From Sutcliffiella rhizosphaerae (GTDB taxonomy: Bacteria; Bacillota; Bacilli; Bacillales; Bacillaceae_I), in assembly GCF_917563925.1 (NCBI RefSeq), contig NZ_CAKJTJ010000036.1, positions 1-32,407 of the forward strand: a DNA stretch of 32,407 bases. The letters are read 5' to 3'. Both the position numbers and the translations under genes were made by a program. Numbering within the stretch: position 1 is the first letter of the stretch; each line of letters begins with the position of its first letter. Positions 15,925-24,312 of the stretch are shown one piece after another. The notes under the pieces were generated by a model. It was not told the DNA's origin. It saw only the letters and a list, made by a program, of their open reading frames with translations, and ran no database searches.

Positions 15925-16884
15925 ATGAAGAAAATATTACTAATTATAAGTCTACTAGTTCTTATTCTTACGGCCTGTGGCGGCGCTACTGGATCTAATG
16001 AAGCGAGTGAAGATGGATTAGAAGCGCATATTGTCACGATTGCGACAGGAGGGGCTTCTGGTCCATACAACATTATTGGTTCCACACTTGCGGACAAGTA
16101 TTCTTCCACATTTGATGTAAACTCACGTACTCAAACAACAGGCGCATCTGCAGAAAACTTAAACTTGTTGAAAGATAATAAAGTAGAAATGGCTTTTGTT
16201 ATGAGTGACGCATTGAGTCAAGCTTTAAACGGTGAAGCTAGTTTCTCAGAACCAATCGAAGGGATTTCACAGATTGCTAACCTGTACCCAAATGTGGTTC
16301 AAATTGTAGCACGAGCTGACGCTAATATTGAAACCCTGGAAGATTTAAAAGGGAAGCGTATTGCTGTTGGTGACCAAGGATCGGGAGTTGAACTCAATGC
16401 CCGTGCCCTTTTAAATGGAAACGGAATTTCGTATGAAGATGTACAAGTAGATTATCTTGGCTATGCGGAGGCAGCAGATGGCTTAAATTCAGGTAGAATT
16501 GATGCAGCTTTCTTAACAAGTGGTCTACCAAATGCTTCTGTGTTGGAATTATCGGAGACGTTAAACATTAATATCGTAAAAGTGCTTCCAGAACATGTGG
16601 AAGCTATTGTGGAAGAGCATCCATACTTTACGTCCCTTGAAATCCCAGCAGGAACTTATGACAACGATGAACCTATTCCAACTGCTGCCGTTCCAAATGC
16701 ACTTGTCGTACGTAGCAGCTTAAGTGATGATGATGTTTATAAGCTAACAAAATTATTCTTTGAGAGTCTAGATACATTAGCTAACTCTCACCAAGCAGCT
16801 TCTGACATTTCGCTCGAACATGCACAAGAAGGTCTTATTGCACCATTACATCCTGGTGCCGAAAAATACTTCAATGAACAATAA
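15925..16884 (+). CDS. TAXI-family TRAP transporter solute-binding lipoprotein
   Basis: A 319-residue extracellular binding protein of a TRAP (ion-gradient driven) transporter. A lipoprotein signal peptide ends in LTAC with the lipidated Cys18. The TAXI features are visible in VTIATGGASGPYNIIGSTLADKYSS, LKGKRIAVGDQGSGVELNARALL and DGLNSGRIDAAFLTSGLPNASV. TAXI binders usually take dicarboxylates or amino acids such as glutamate; the ligand cannot be told here. AGGGGGG lies five bases before the ATG, giving strong translation from a consensus promoter. It is the first gene of an operon with a DUF1850 protein and the fused permease. Confidence 0.92.
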   Translation: MKKILLIISLLVLILTACGGATGSNEASEDGLEAHIVTIATGGASGPYNIIGSTLADKYSSTFDVNSRTQTTGASAENLNLLKDNKVEMAFVMSDALSQALNGEASFSEPIEGISQIANLYPNVVQIVARADANIETLEDLKGKRIAVGDQGSGVELNARALLNGNGISYEDVQVDYLGYAEAADGLNSGRIDAAFLTSGLPNASVLELSETLNINIVKVLPEHVEAIVEEHPYFTSLEIPAGTYDNDEPIPTAAVPNALVVRSSLSDDDVYKLTKLFFESLDTLANSHQAASDISLEHAQEGLIAPLHPGAEKYFNEQ

Positions 16885-17344
16885 AAGAACGAAAATTTGG
16901 ATTGGGAGTGCCTTCCTCTTTGCGCTCCCTCTTCTTTTTTATCGCCTCCCTATTATTGAAATAATAGGAGAAGATACTTCTTTTTTTATCAAAGAGGAAC
17001 AGTTTGTGCTTGGTTGGATTCATTCCATTGAAAAAGAGGAATGGTTTGAACATTACGAGAGGTATCATGAAAAAATCATTCTAACAGAGACTCGTTTTAA
17101 AACCTTTGGGGCTGGAACTCCTTATCAGGGAATAGAAACAACCACTAAAGATGGGTTCATTACCATGGAGCTGCAGATGGAACATGAAGAATTAAATCTA
17201 ACTATCTCTAAATCTGTACAAACGACCCTGTTTTTCGATGACCGCCAAATACCGCTATACGATTATTTCGATCAGTACGAATCGGTCATCATTAAATCTA
17301 GTAAAATACCAATTTGGACATATATAAGGGGGGAGTTCCTTTGA
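16874..17344 (+). CDS. DUF1850-family protein of TAXI-TRAP operon
   Basis: A 156-residue protein with one N-terminal membrane helix (about 8-26). The following domain carries the DUF1850 pattern: FVLGWIHSIEKEEWFEHYE, then FKTFGAGTPYQG. Genes of this family commonly sit between TAXI binding protein and fused permease, where their role is unknown; an accessory to transporter assembly is plausible. I set the start at ATG 16874, overlapping the binding-protein gene by 11 bases, because the family begins near this anchor helix; translation is probably coupled, since no strong ribosome site is seen. The frame is open 54 bases further upstream, inside the preceding gene. Confidence 0.82.
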   Translation: MNNKRTKIWIGSAFLFALPLLFYRLPIIEIIGEDTSFFIKEEQFVLGWIHSIEKEEWFEHYERYHEKIILTETRFKTFGAGTPYQGIETTTKDGFITMELQMEHEELNLTISKSVQTTLFFDDRQIPLYDYFDQYESVIIKSSKIPIWTYIRGEFL

Positions 17345-19374
17345 AAAAACAAAAAATTGAGCCAACCGCCATTGCCGATGTTGAAATACCTGATGAACAG
17401 GTGCAAAAGGTGCTGGAAAAGTATGATACCGATGCAAATACAAGAAAGTGGAACAACAAATGGCTTGTTATATTCTTTAGCCTGTTAACGATTGGCTATG
17501 CCCTATTCCATTTTTATATCACATTTAATCCACTTCCCACTCTATTACAACGGAGCTTCCACTTAACATTTGCGATGGCATTGGTGTTTTTACTTTATCC
17601 TACCTTTAAAAAGCAGGACCGTACGAAGGTGCCGTTTTATGATTGGATTTTATTTGCACTGAGCATTGGCTCTTTTGTTTATTTATATAATGTGTACCAA
17701 GATATTGTCTCAACCCGTGGTGGAATTGCTAGTACGACCGATGTTCTAGTAGCCATTCTAACGGTGATATTAGTCTTTGAAGCAGCACGAAGGGTAACAG
17801 GTTGGATACTGCCTATACTAGCATTTATATTCTTACTGTATCCTTTCTTCAGTCATCAAGCCTGGCTGCCAAGAATGCTTCTAACGAGACCATTTGACTT
17901 AGCTGATATATTTGGGCAAATGTATACGAAAACGGAAGGGCTATTTTCAACAGCGATCGGCGCCTCCGTTCAATTTATCTTCCTATTCATTTTGTTTGGG
18001 GCCTTCCTCGCAAAATCAGGAATGGGGAAATTCTTTAACGATTTAGCACTTGCTTTAGCTGGCCATAAACAAGGTGGACCGGCAAAGGTTGCTGTACTTT
18101 CAAGCGCCTTCATGGGTTCTGTTAACGGGACTGCTGTAGGAAATGTGGTAAGTACTGGTGCTTTTACCATCCCACTCATGAAAAAAATAGGGTACGACAA
18201 AAACTTCTCAGGAGCCGTCGAAGCCAGTTCCTCCATTGGTGGACAAATACTCCCGCCAATTATGGGAGCCAGCGCCTTCATCATGGCCGAAACAACGGGA
18301 ATATCCTATGGAACGATCGCACTTTCCGCCATCATTCCAGCATTTCTCTTCTTTATAACAAGTATCATGCAAGTGCATTACCGTGCAGGACGCTCTAACC
18401 TAAGAGGTTTACCGAAAGCAGACCTTCCAGAAGTGAAAAAAGTAATGAAGCAGGGCTGGCATTTAATGATTCCGCTCATTAGTTTAATCGCCATGCTTTT
18501 TGCCGGCGTACCTGTTTCCTATGCCGCTTTCTACACGATCTTAATAGCAATCGGTGTATCTTGGATGCGAAAGCATACAAGAATGTACCCAAAAGATATC
18601 ATTCAAGCATTAGAAACTGGAACCAAACAATCCCTATCAACAATCATTGCCTGTGGTGTCGTTGGGATTGTCATTGGAGTCGTTAACCTAACGGGCTTCG
18701 GTGCAACCTTAACCTCAGCTATCACAAGTCTTGGTCAAGGTTCCCTACTCTTAACATTAATCTTAACGATGTTTGCTTCATTAGTACTTGGAATGGGCTT
18801 GCCTTCCATCCCAGCATATATTATTACAGCAACAATGGCAGCACCAGCTCTAGCAATGTTTGATGTACCAATTCTAGTCGCACACTTATTTGTATTCTAC
18901 TTTGGTATCTTCGCTAACATCACACCACCAGTAGCCCTAGCATCCTTTGCGGCATCAGGACTGGCCAATGGAGATCCAATGCGAACAAGTATCATCTCAC
19001 TAAGACTATCTATTGCAGGATTCTTAGTTCCATTCATCTTTGTTTACGACCACGCTATGCTATTAATTGATACAACCGGACTGCCAGCAAATGCAACTGA
19101 GTTCGCCTTTGCCTCCGTCACAGACATTGCAACCATTTTAGTTATCTCGACCATAGCGGTTGTAGCCATCAGTGCTGCAGTTGAAGGGTATATTAAAACC
19201 AACTTAGGAGTTATCAATCGAATCATCCTTGGAGCAGCTTCTATTATGGCCATTATTCCAGAAATAATTTCTAGCCTTATTGGGATTGGGATTATTATTG
19301 TGATATATGCGTTGAATTATATGAAGGCTAAGAAAGAGAATGATTCAGAGGTAAATGTGGGGAGTTCTGTTTAG
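17341..19374 (+). CDS. TRAP transporter fused permease (DctQ-DctM, 4TM/12TM type)
   Basis: A 677-residue polytopic permease in which the small four-helix and the large twelve-helix TRAP subunits are fused, as usual for TAXI systems. A hydrophilic N-terminus of about 45 residues is followed by many helices. Typical DctM motifs include GSVNGTAVGNVVSTGAFTIP, ASSSIGGQILPPIMGASAF and LGMGLPSIPAYIITATMAAPAL. The best start is TTG at 17341, a few bases after AAGGGGGGAG. It overlaps the TGA stop of the DUF1850 gene (TTGA), so translation is coupled. Codons of about 497-625 are duplicated as a decayed copy near 28.1-28.5 kb. Two hairpin terminators follow. Confidence 0.92.
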   Translation: MKKQKIEPTAIADVEIPDEQVQKVLEKYDTDANTRKWNNKWLVIFFSLLTIGYALFHFYITFNPLPTLLQRSFHLTFAMALVFLLYPTFKKQDRTKVPFYDWILFALSIGSFVYLYNVYQDIVSTRGGIASTTDVLVAILTVILVFEAARRVTGWILPILAFIFLLYPFFSHQAWLPRMLLTRPFDLADIFGQMYTKTEGLFSTAIGASVQFIFLFILFGAFLAKSGMGKFFNDLALALAGHKQGGPAKVAVLSSAFMGSVNGTAVGNVVSTGAFTIPLMKKIGYDKNFSGAVEASSSIGGQILPPIMGASAFIMAETTGISYGTIALSAIIPAFLFFITSIMQVHYRAGRSNLRGLPKADLPEVKKVMKQGWHLMIPLISLIAMLFAGVPVSYAAFYTILIAIGVSWMRKHTRMYPKDIIQALETGTKQSLSTIIACGVVGIVIGVVNLTGFGATLTSAITSLGQGSLLLTLILTMFASLVLGMGLPSIPAYIITATMAAPALAMFDVPILVAHLFVFYFGIFANITPPVALASFAASGLANGDPMRTSIISLRLSIAGFLVPFIFVYDHAMLLIDTTGLPANATEFAFASVTDIATILVISTIAVVAISAAVEGYIKTNLGVINRIILGAASIMAIIPEIISSLIGIGIIIVIYALNYMKAKKENDSEVNVGSSV

Positions 19375-19386
19375 AGAGTTTTTAAG

Positions 19387-19428
19387 GCTAGGGGCGGTGA
19401 TGGTTATTTATCATTGGCTCTAGCTTTT
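19387..19428 (+). terminator. First terminator after the TRAP permease gene
   Basis: GCTAG...CTAGC arms (19387-19401 with 19410-19424) pair over 15 positions with several wobbles and one mismatch and are followed by TTTT. Confidence 0.6.
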
Positions 19429-19436
19429 CCATTTAA

Positions 19437-19475
19437 AAAAAAGGGATTAGCCACATTTGAGCTAATCTCTTTTTT
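19437..19475 (+). terminator. Second terminator after the TRAP permease gene
   Basis: AAGGGATTAGC (19441-19451) pairs with GCTAATCTCTT (19461-19471) with one wobble, preceded by an A run and followed by TTTTT. It could work on both strands and so also end the convergent helicase transcript. Confidence 0.8.
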
Positions 19476-19696
19476 ATGCAACTAAAACCATTTGGAATGT
19501 GTTTAATGAAATTCTTCAATTTTTGCTTTCAGAGTAGTTCTCCAAATCTCGCTTAGAAGTTATTTTCGTTATTAATATTTATTATAGTGTAGCATCTACG
19601 CTAATATGTTAGGTACATTCTTATAATCCTTATTTGAGATGATTTCTTTATTAGGATGTGCTGTTCATATAATCTCGTCATATCCTGACTTCTAAT

Positions 19697-22600
19697 TTAT
19701 ATACTATTATAGTTCTCAATTATCGAAATCGTTTTATTTGCCACTTCACTACCAAGTGATGCATACAATTTTTTGTCACCGATAACATAAAATTCTTCTT
19801 TAGCGCGTGTAGATGCGACATTCATCATGTTTGGATCGGAAACAGCCCATCTTGCTGCACCTTTGCTAGTAGAGTCCGCTCCAAGAACAAAATAGACAAT
19901 TTTTGCTTCTTTCCCTTGAAAAGTATGGACAGTACCGATATTTGTTGCTTTGCCATTTTCTCGTTTTGTGAAGTTAATTTCATCTAAAACACGCGCAAGT
20001 TTATAGGCCACATTCCTAAATGGTGATATAACATAAATCTGGTCTGCTAAGCCTGTGTTTTCCGCTAAACGGTTTTTAATCAGCTTTTTCAATAAGTCAG
20101 CTTGCTCTTTAACAAATTTATCAATTGCTTTTCCCGTTGTATCACACCATTCTGATTTTCCTTGTGATTCATCTCCGCTTTTACCTTGAACCATCAACCC
20201 ATCATAAGATATTTCATTTGAAATCGTAAACATTGGATAGTTCGAACGTCTGTGTACCCAAAGTGGTATCCCAATCCATTCATCATCATTTTTTTGAAAA
20301 CCATATTGACTAGCAGCATCCACAATTGTTTGAGTTGACGCATCAGCAGAAACAAATTTTTCATCGACTTTGTAGTGCCTCCCTATTAGCGTTAAAACAT
20401 TTGAATCTAACGTCAATACTGGTTTTATTTGTGATGGATCCCCAACAACCATAACCTTTTTACTTCTAAATATTGCTCCAACACTAGCTTGTGGTAGTGC
20501 CTGACCAGCCTCATCTATGAATAGATTCCCTATTGAATTTTCTTGCATATTTTTAAACATTCGACCAAAGCTAGCAAAAGTAGTGCTGATAACAGGTATA
20601 GCAAAATTCAGCCATTGCCATGATTCTGAAATTAGCTGATGTCCATTCACTTTTCCAATGTATTCAGACTGTTTATTCCAAATAATCCTTGCAGCTTTTA
20701 AATTCCTTCTGTTTTCATACAGGAATTGCTTTCTAACTTTTATTGCTGAAATAAATAATTCTGATTGTAAAATACGGAACTGTTTTGAAAACCACGGATT
20801 AGACTTTTGAAGGTCATCATATGATAATGAAAAATCAAGTTCCTTTATGTCACTTTGAAATTTGAGTTTTTCCAATTTCGCAATTTCTTTCTCCAATTTA
20901 TTAAACTCTTTTTGTTGATTAACAATCCATCTTTCAAATTCAGTTTTAGTGTCCTGAATTTGTTTATGAGCATTGTCTCTTTTTGTTGCATTTTCCTTTA
21001 ACCCCATTTCTGAATGCAGACGGTCATCTAAGACTTTGATTTTCTGTTGAGAGAGATGATTTAAATGACCATTCGCATTGTTAAGGGTCTTGAAATACTT
21101 ATCAACCTTTGATTTATTAAATATTTTCTGAAACCATAAGAAACTTGGTTTTTGTGAAAAAACTACATGATAATTCCTTTCAGCCTGAGCTTGTTCATTA
21201 TTTAATTTTTCGAGTTCATTGGAAGCATTCAATAATTCTTTTTGCAAATTTTCACTTTTGTGTTCCAACTTTTTAATTTTATCTTCTGCTTCTTTTTCAA
21301 GTGCTATTAAATTTATTCGCAACTTCTTTTCTTCTTCTTTAAAAACAACAGATTGCTTGGAATGCTTATTTTTTAATTTTTGAAGAGAGTACATTTTCAC
21401 TTTATACTTTTGGATTTTATCTTTTTCAGTTTTTAATTCATTATAAAGACGCAAGAATTCCTGATACACATCTGAGTTCGATTGATAGTTTACTTCTAAA
21501 TCTCTTTCGATTGCTTCAATGTTTAAAAGTAGCTTACTAATGTTTGTTGACGCTCCGCCTTCCAACGAGAAGGCACCCCAATTTTCCTCATTTAAAAGCT
21601 CACTTATAATCTCACGAGTCTTACCAAAACCTTCACCTGTTAGTTTAGAATTAGATATATCTTTGAAATAATTCACTTCTAATAGTTTGGTTTGAAAATC
21701 TTTAGCAATCTCTCCTTTTTTAGGTAACTCTTTAACAATGTTTTGAACTGCCCCATTGTTTGAACTAGCAACAACAATATTCTTGTCTGAAATGGTAAAA
21801 GGTAAAACACCAAGTTTAGCACTTTGCCAATAAACTAGACTACCTTGTATTCTTTTATCTTTAAGCTGTGAAATTTCAGCAGCCTGTTGGACTACTAAAT
21901 CAGCAAAAATATCTTTCAGTAGTGTTGTTTTCCCTGTTCCCGGCGGTCCATTAACACTACGAATACGATTTTTATCATTTAAAGCTAGGTTTACCGCAAC
22001 CTGTTGCATAAATGATAGCGCATAATCAGGATTACTTGGGAAACGTCCCAAGGGATAATATTTAGGTTGTAAAATTGTTTCCAAAATATCTGAGTTAAAA
22101 TGAGCGGAATCTTTATTGCTATCTAGATTTTTCCTCTTTCCAGAAAAGCCATCAAAATATCGATTTAAATTATTATTAGTTTTTGTCTTTGCATTGTTCA
22201 AATCTTCAATAAAGAACGAGTGGAGACTCACATCTGCATTATCCAAATTCTTCACAAATGCATAACAAAAATTATCTTTTGAAACATTATACTTTTGTAT
22301 AAGTTCAGAAATTGTAGTATTAAAATCTTCATCAAACTTCCTGTTCATCTCTTCTCTAAATGCGTCTTCTATTTTCATAAAATCTTTAGGTAAATCACCG
22401 TGTTGACGTATATAACCACTCATCGTATAGAACAATTTGTCTGGTATGAAATTTAATTCATTATCAAAATATAGAGAAAGAGTGAATTTGTCTAAGTTAC
22501 TAATTTCTTCATATGTTTTCGCAATATTATATTTAACTCTCAATATATCAACAATCTCTTGAAAATTAAAAATGTCAAAATATAATACCAACCCCGACTT

Positions 22601-22786
22601 CTTAAAAGACTTATCTGATAAACTATGTAGTCTTTTTTGTTGAGTTAAAAAGTCTGAGAAAAACTTATCCCACTCCTCTTCCATTCTTTTTATAGTCTTT
22701 AATGATTTATCTTTTTTATTAATAGAACCCTCTGACAGCTGCTCTATCGTAATCCAAGCATTTAAAATATCTTCTTTTCTATTCAC
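19697..22786 (-). CDS. Large SF1 (DNA2/NAM7-like) helicase with coiled-coil insert
   Basis: A 1029-residue superfamily-1 helicase. In numbering from the GTG start, an N-terminal domain of about 250 residues is not recognised. The motor has Walker A GPPGTGKT (280-287), SSNNGAVQN (about 341-349), Walker B LFIDEAG (755-761), GDPSQIKPV (782-790), WVHRRS (843-848), GTVHTFQGKEA (951-961) and MNVASTRAKEEF (988-999). Between Walker A and B lies a long charged coiled-coil stretch (about 430-650). This layout, AAA_11/AAA_12 split by an insertion, occurs in Upf1-like and phage-defence helicases. No nuclease domain is visible. The GTG at 22786 follows GGAGG by six bases; the open frame extends 23 codons upstream without such a site. 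Function in defence is an inference from family and location. Confidence 0.87.
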   Translation of the reverse strand: MNRKEDILNAWITIEQLSEGSINKKDKSLKTIKRMEEEWDKFFSDFLTQQKRLHSLSDKSFKKSGLVLYFDIFNFQEIVDILRVKYNIAKTYEEISNLDKFTLSLYFDNELNFIPDKLFYTMSGYIRQHGDLPKDFMKIEDAFREEMNRKFDEDFNTTISELIQKYNVSKDNFCYAFVKNLDNADVSLHSFFIEDLNNAKTKTNNNLNRYFDGFSGKRKNLDSNKDSAHFNSDILETILQPKYYPLGRFPSNPDYALSFMQQVAVNLALNDKNRIRSVNGPPGTGKTTLLKDIFADLVVQQAAEISQLKDKRIQGSLVYWQSAKLGVLPFTISDKNIVVASSNNGAVQNIVKELPKKGEIAKDFQTKLLEVNYFKDISNSKLTGEGFGKTREIISELLNEENWGAFSLEGGASTNISKLLLNIEAIERDLEVNYQSNSDVYQEFLRLYNELKTEKDKIQKYKVKMYSLQKLKNKHSKQSVVFKEEEKKLRINLIALEKEAEDKIKKLEHKSENLQKELLNASNELEKLNNEQAQAERNYHVVFSQKPSFLWFQKIFNKSKVDKYFKTLNNANGHLNHLSQQKIKVLDDRLHSEMGLKENATKRDNAHKQIQDTKTEFERWIVNQQKEFNKLEKEIAKLEKLKFQSDIKELDFSLSYDDLQKSNPWFSKQFRILQSELFISAIKVRKQFLYENRRNLKAARIIWNKQSEYIGKVNGHQLISESWQWLNFAIPVISTTFASFGRMFKNMQENSIGNLFIDEAGQALPQASVGAIFRSKKVMVVGDPSQIKPVLTLDSNVLTLIGRHYKVDEKFVSADASTQTIVDAASQYGFQKNDDEWIGIPLWVHRRSNYPMFTISNEISYDGLMVQGKSGDESQGKSEWCDTTGKAIDKFVKEQADLLKKLIKNRLAENTGLADQIYVISPFRNVAYKLARVLDEINFTKRENGKATNIGTVHTFQGKEAKIVYFVLGADSTSKGAARWAVSDPNMMNVASTRAKEEFYVIGDKKLYASLGSEVANKTISIIENYNSI

Positions 22787-23185
22787 GTTTTTCCTCCAAT
22801 GTTTAAATCCATGGTAAAAAAGTATAACTTTTATAGCACATTCCAAATCTATCAATACTAATTTTACATATTTCTGTATTTATCTACCACTATATTTACC
22901 AATAAATGATAAAAGGAACAATAAGAAAAACAGCAATTCCCGTATGTTAGCCGGTTATTGTTGGGAGTGGCGAAAAGGTTTAATGAAAAGATAATAAGGA
23001 AATTGAGGGGTTTCTATGGAGGTTGCACAAGTGGATTAGCTTTTATAAAGTAGCAAAGAACTAAGAGGCTATTCTCATAGTTCTTTTTACTACTTTAATT
23101 TATTTTATAATTTGGCTATCATTTGGTTTTTACGCTTCTTAAACCAGCTTATCTTTTAGAACAAGACAAGAGTATCTTTCTCCAA
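22787..23185. other. Gap between the helicase gene and the AAA operon
   Basis: About 400 AT-rich bases. The part next to the helicase gene is its leader, with no clear promoter hexamers. The middle has no gene; a strong ribosome-like GGAGG occurs at about 23020 but is followed only by a very short frame. A strong hairpin lies at 23047-23096. Confidence 0.55.
23047..23096. terminator. Strong hairpin downstream of the AAA operon
   Basis: AAAGTAGCAAAGAACTA (23047-23063) pairs with TAGTTCTTTTTACTACTTT (23078-23096) with a small bulge or mismatch. It lies 90 bases beyond the last gene of the minus-strand AAA operon and is the likely transcript end. The T run is short on both sides. Confidence 0.6.
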
Positions 23186-23851
23186 TTACTCCCTTACAAG
23201 CTCATACGTATTCTCCCCATTAATTGGAGCAGTGTTAAAATAACTCGTTCCATTGATGTCATACCGAACGGCATAGGTGATTCCGCCGCCACCGTCTCTT
23301 ATTCCTTTAATTTGCACGGTTCCAACAGCTGGGACAGTGAATTCCCTTGGTTTATGTTTAATCATAAAGGATTCTGATATTGGGGTGCCATTTACAATAA
23401 TCTGCACATAGTCTCCATCCTCTGCTGCATAGTCCCAAACCCAGATTTTCGTTTCTTCTGCTGAAGAGTTATGAACAATCTGGTGATCCATAGAGGTGAG
23501 TTCTTCATCAGTGGCCAGCAATAACGTACCGGCGGCGAGTTCCGTTGATATTTGATTGGTCAGTGCATTCTCAGCAGCTGTTGATGTGTCAACGGTTGAC
23601 CCCATTGAGAAAATAAATCCACAAATACTAATTCCGAGAGCTAAACCACCAAATATTTTTAAAAACTTCTTCGAGCGTAGCGGTGCTTTATCAGTAGATG
23701 AAGAGGTTACCTGCGAAAAGTCATCTTGATCTCTTTTAGAGTTGTCTATGTTAGATATATTTTCCTCTCTATACTGCTGTTCATTTGCTCCCTGAGGCGC
23801 TTGGAATTTATTTTGTTTGCTTTGGTCTTGATGTCGCTTGTTATCTCTCAT
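23186..23851 (-). CDS. Membrane-anchored protein with outward beta-rich domain
   Basis: A 221-residue protein of unknown function. A hydrophilic, Gln/Asn/Ser-rich N-terminus (1-60) is probably cytoplasmic. One membrane helix follows (about 64-84), then a linker. The C-terminal domain (about 130-221) is rich in Gly, aromatic and beta-forming residues, with WVWDYAAEDGDYVQIIVNG and IKGIRDGGGGITYAVRYDING. This domain looks like a small beta sandwich of the ligand- or surface-binding kind. The start at 23851 follows AAGGAGG; an ATG 24 bases earlier lies upstream of that site. It overlaps the preceding gene by 11 bases and is the last gene of the AAA operon. Confidence 0.78.
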   Translation of the reverse strand: MRDNKRHQDQSKQNKFQAPQGANEQQYREENISNIDNSKRDQDDFSQVTSSSTDKAPLRSKKFLKIFGGLALGISICGFIFSMGSTVDTSTAAENALTNQISTELAAGTLLLATDEELTSMDHQIVHNSSAEETKIWVWDYAAEDGDYVQIIVNGTPISESFMIKHKPREFTVPAVGTVQIKGIRDGGGGITYAVRYDINGTSYFNTAPINGENTYELVRE

Positions 23852-24308
23852 AATAATGTTCTTCCTCCTTTCCAATGTTTACAGGTTTCTTCCAAAAGTA
23901 AAAACACATGGCAAGTCTACCTATAATAACAAAAACAATCATTAAGATATAAAATATCGTATGTCTTGTTGGATTATTAATTTCATAGCCATAATTAAGA
24001 ATAGAGGTTCCGATATTTAAAATAACAAAGCTCACAAAGAATATTTTTATAAAGGAAAATAACCATGGAAGAACATCATATACTTTCCTTAAAACTGGCA
24101 CAAGAAGGGAAATACCTATAAACAATCCGGCTACAGAGATTAATTCTACACTCATATTTTGACCAGCAAAGCCCGACGTACGTATAACACTTACATCATT
24201 CTTAAACAGAAGTGGTGTGATAAGGAGTAGAATAATCACAAGACCCATTGCAAAGATAAAATAAAGTGCAGCAAACGTAATCCCAAGTAGTCTTATTAAC
24301 CTTTGCAT
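23841..24308 (-). CDS. Four-helix membrane protein of the AAA operon
   Basis: A 155-residue integral membrane protein not recognised as a known family. Likely helices lie near residues 6-33, 54-75, 80-105 and 117-138, with a short charged C-terminal tail. It starts 4 bases after the stop of the triple-AAA gene, using AAAGGGTG at the end of that gene as ribosome site, and overlaps the next gene. This tight packing means the three proteins are probably made together, with this one as a membrane partner or channel-like component. No enzymatic motif is visible. Confidence 0.78.
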   Translation of the reverse strand: MQRLIRLLGITFAALYFIFAMGLVIILLLITPLLFKNDVSVIRTSGFAGQNMSVELISVAGLFIGISLLVPVLRKVYDVLPWLFSFIKIFFVSFVILNIGTSILNYGYEINNPTRHTIFYILMIVFVIIGRLAMCFYFWKKPVNIGKEEEHYYER

Positions 24309-24312
24309 ATAG

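Larger units (their letters stand above)
19375..19696. other. Intergenic gap between TRAP permease and helicase genes
   Basis: The 322-base gap contains two tandem terminators just after the permease gene. The remaining AT-rich 220 bases up to the helicase stop show no gene or convincing repeat. The two genes converge here, at the left edge of the accessory region. Confidence 0.6.

Noticed and set aside
23016..23039. Tiny frame of seven codons (ATGGAGGTTGCACAAG...) between helicase and AAA operon
   Set aside because: Too short to support and without conserved context.
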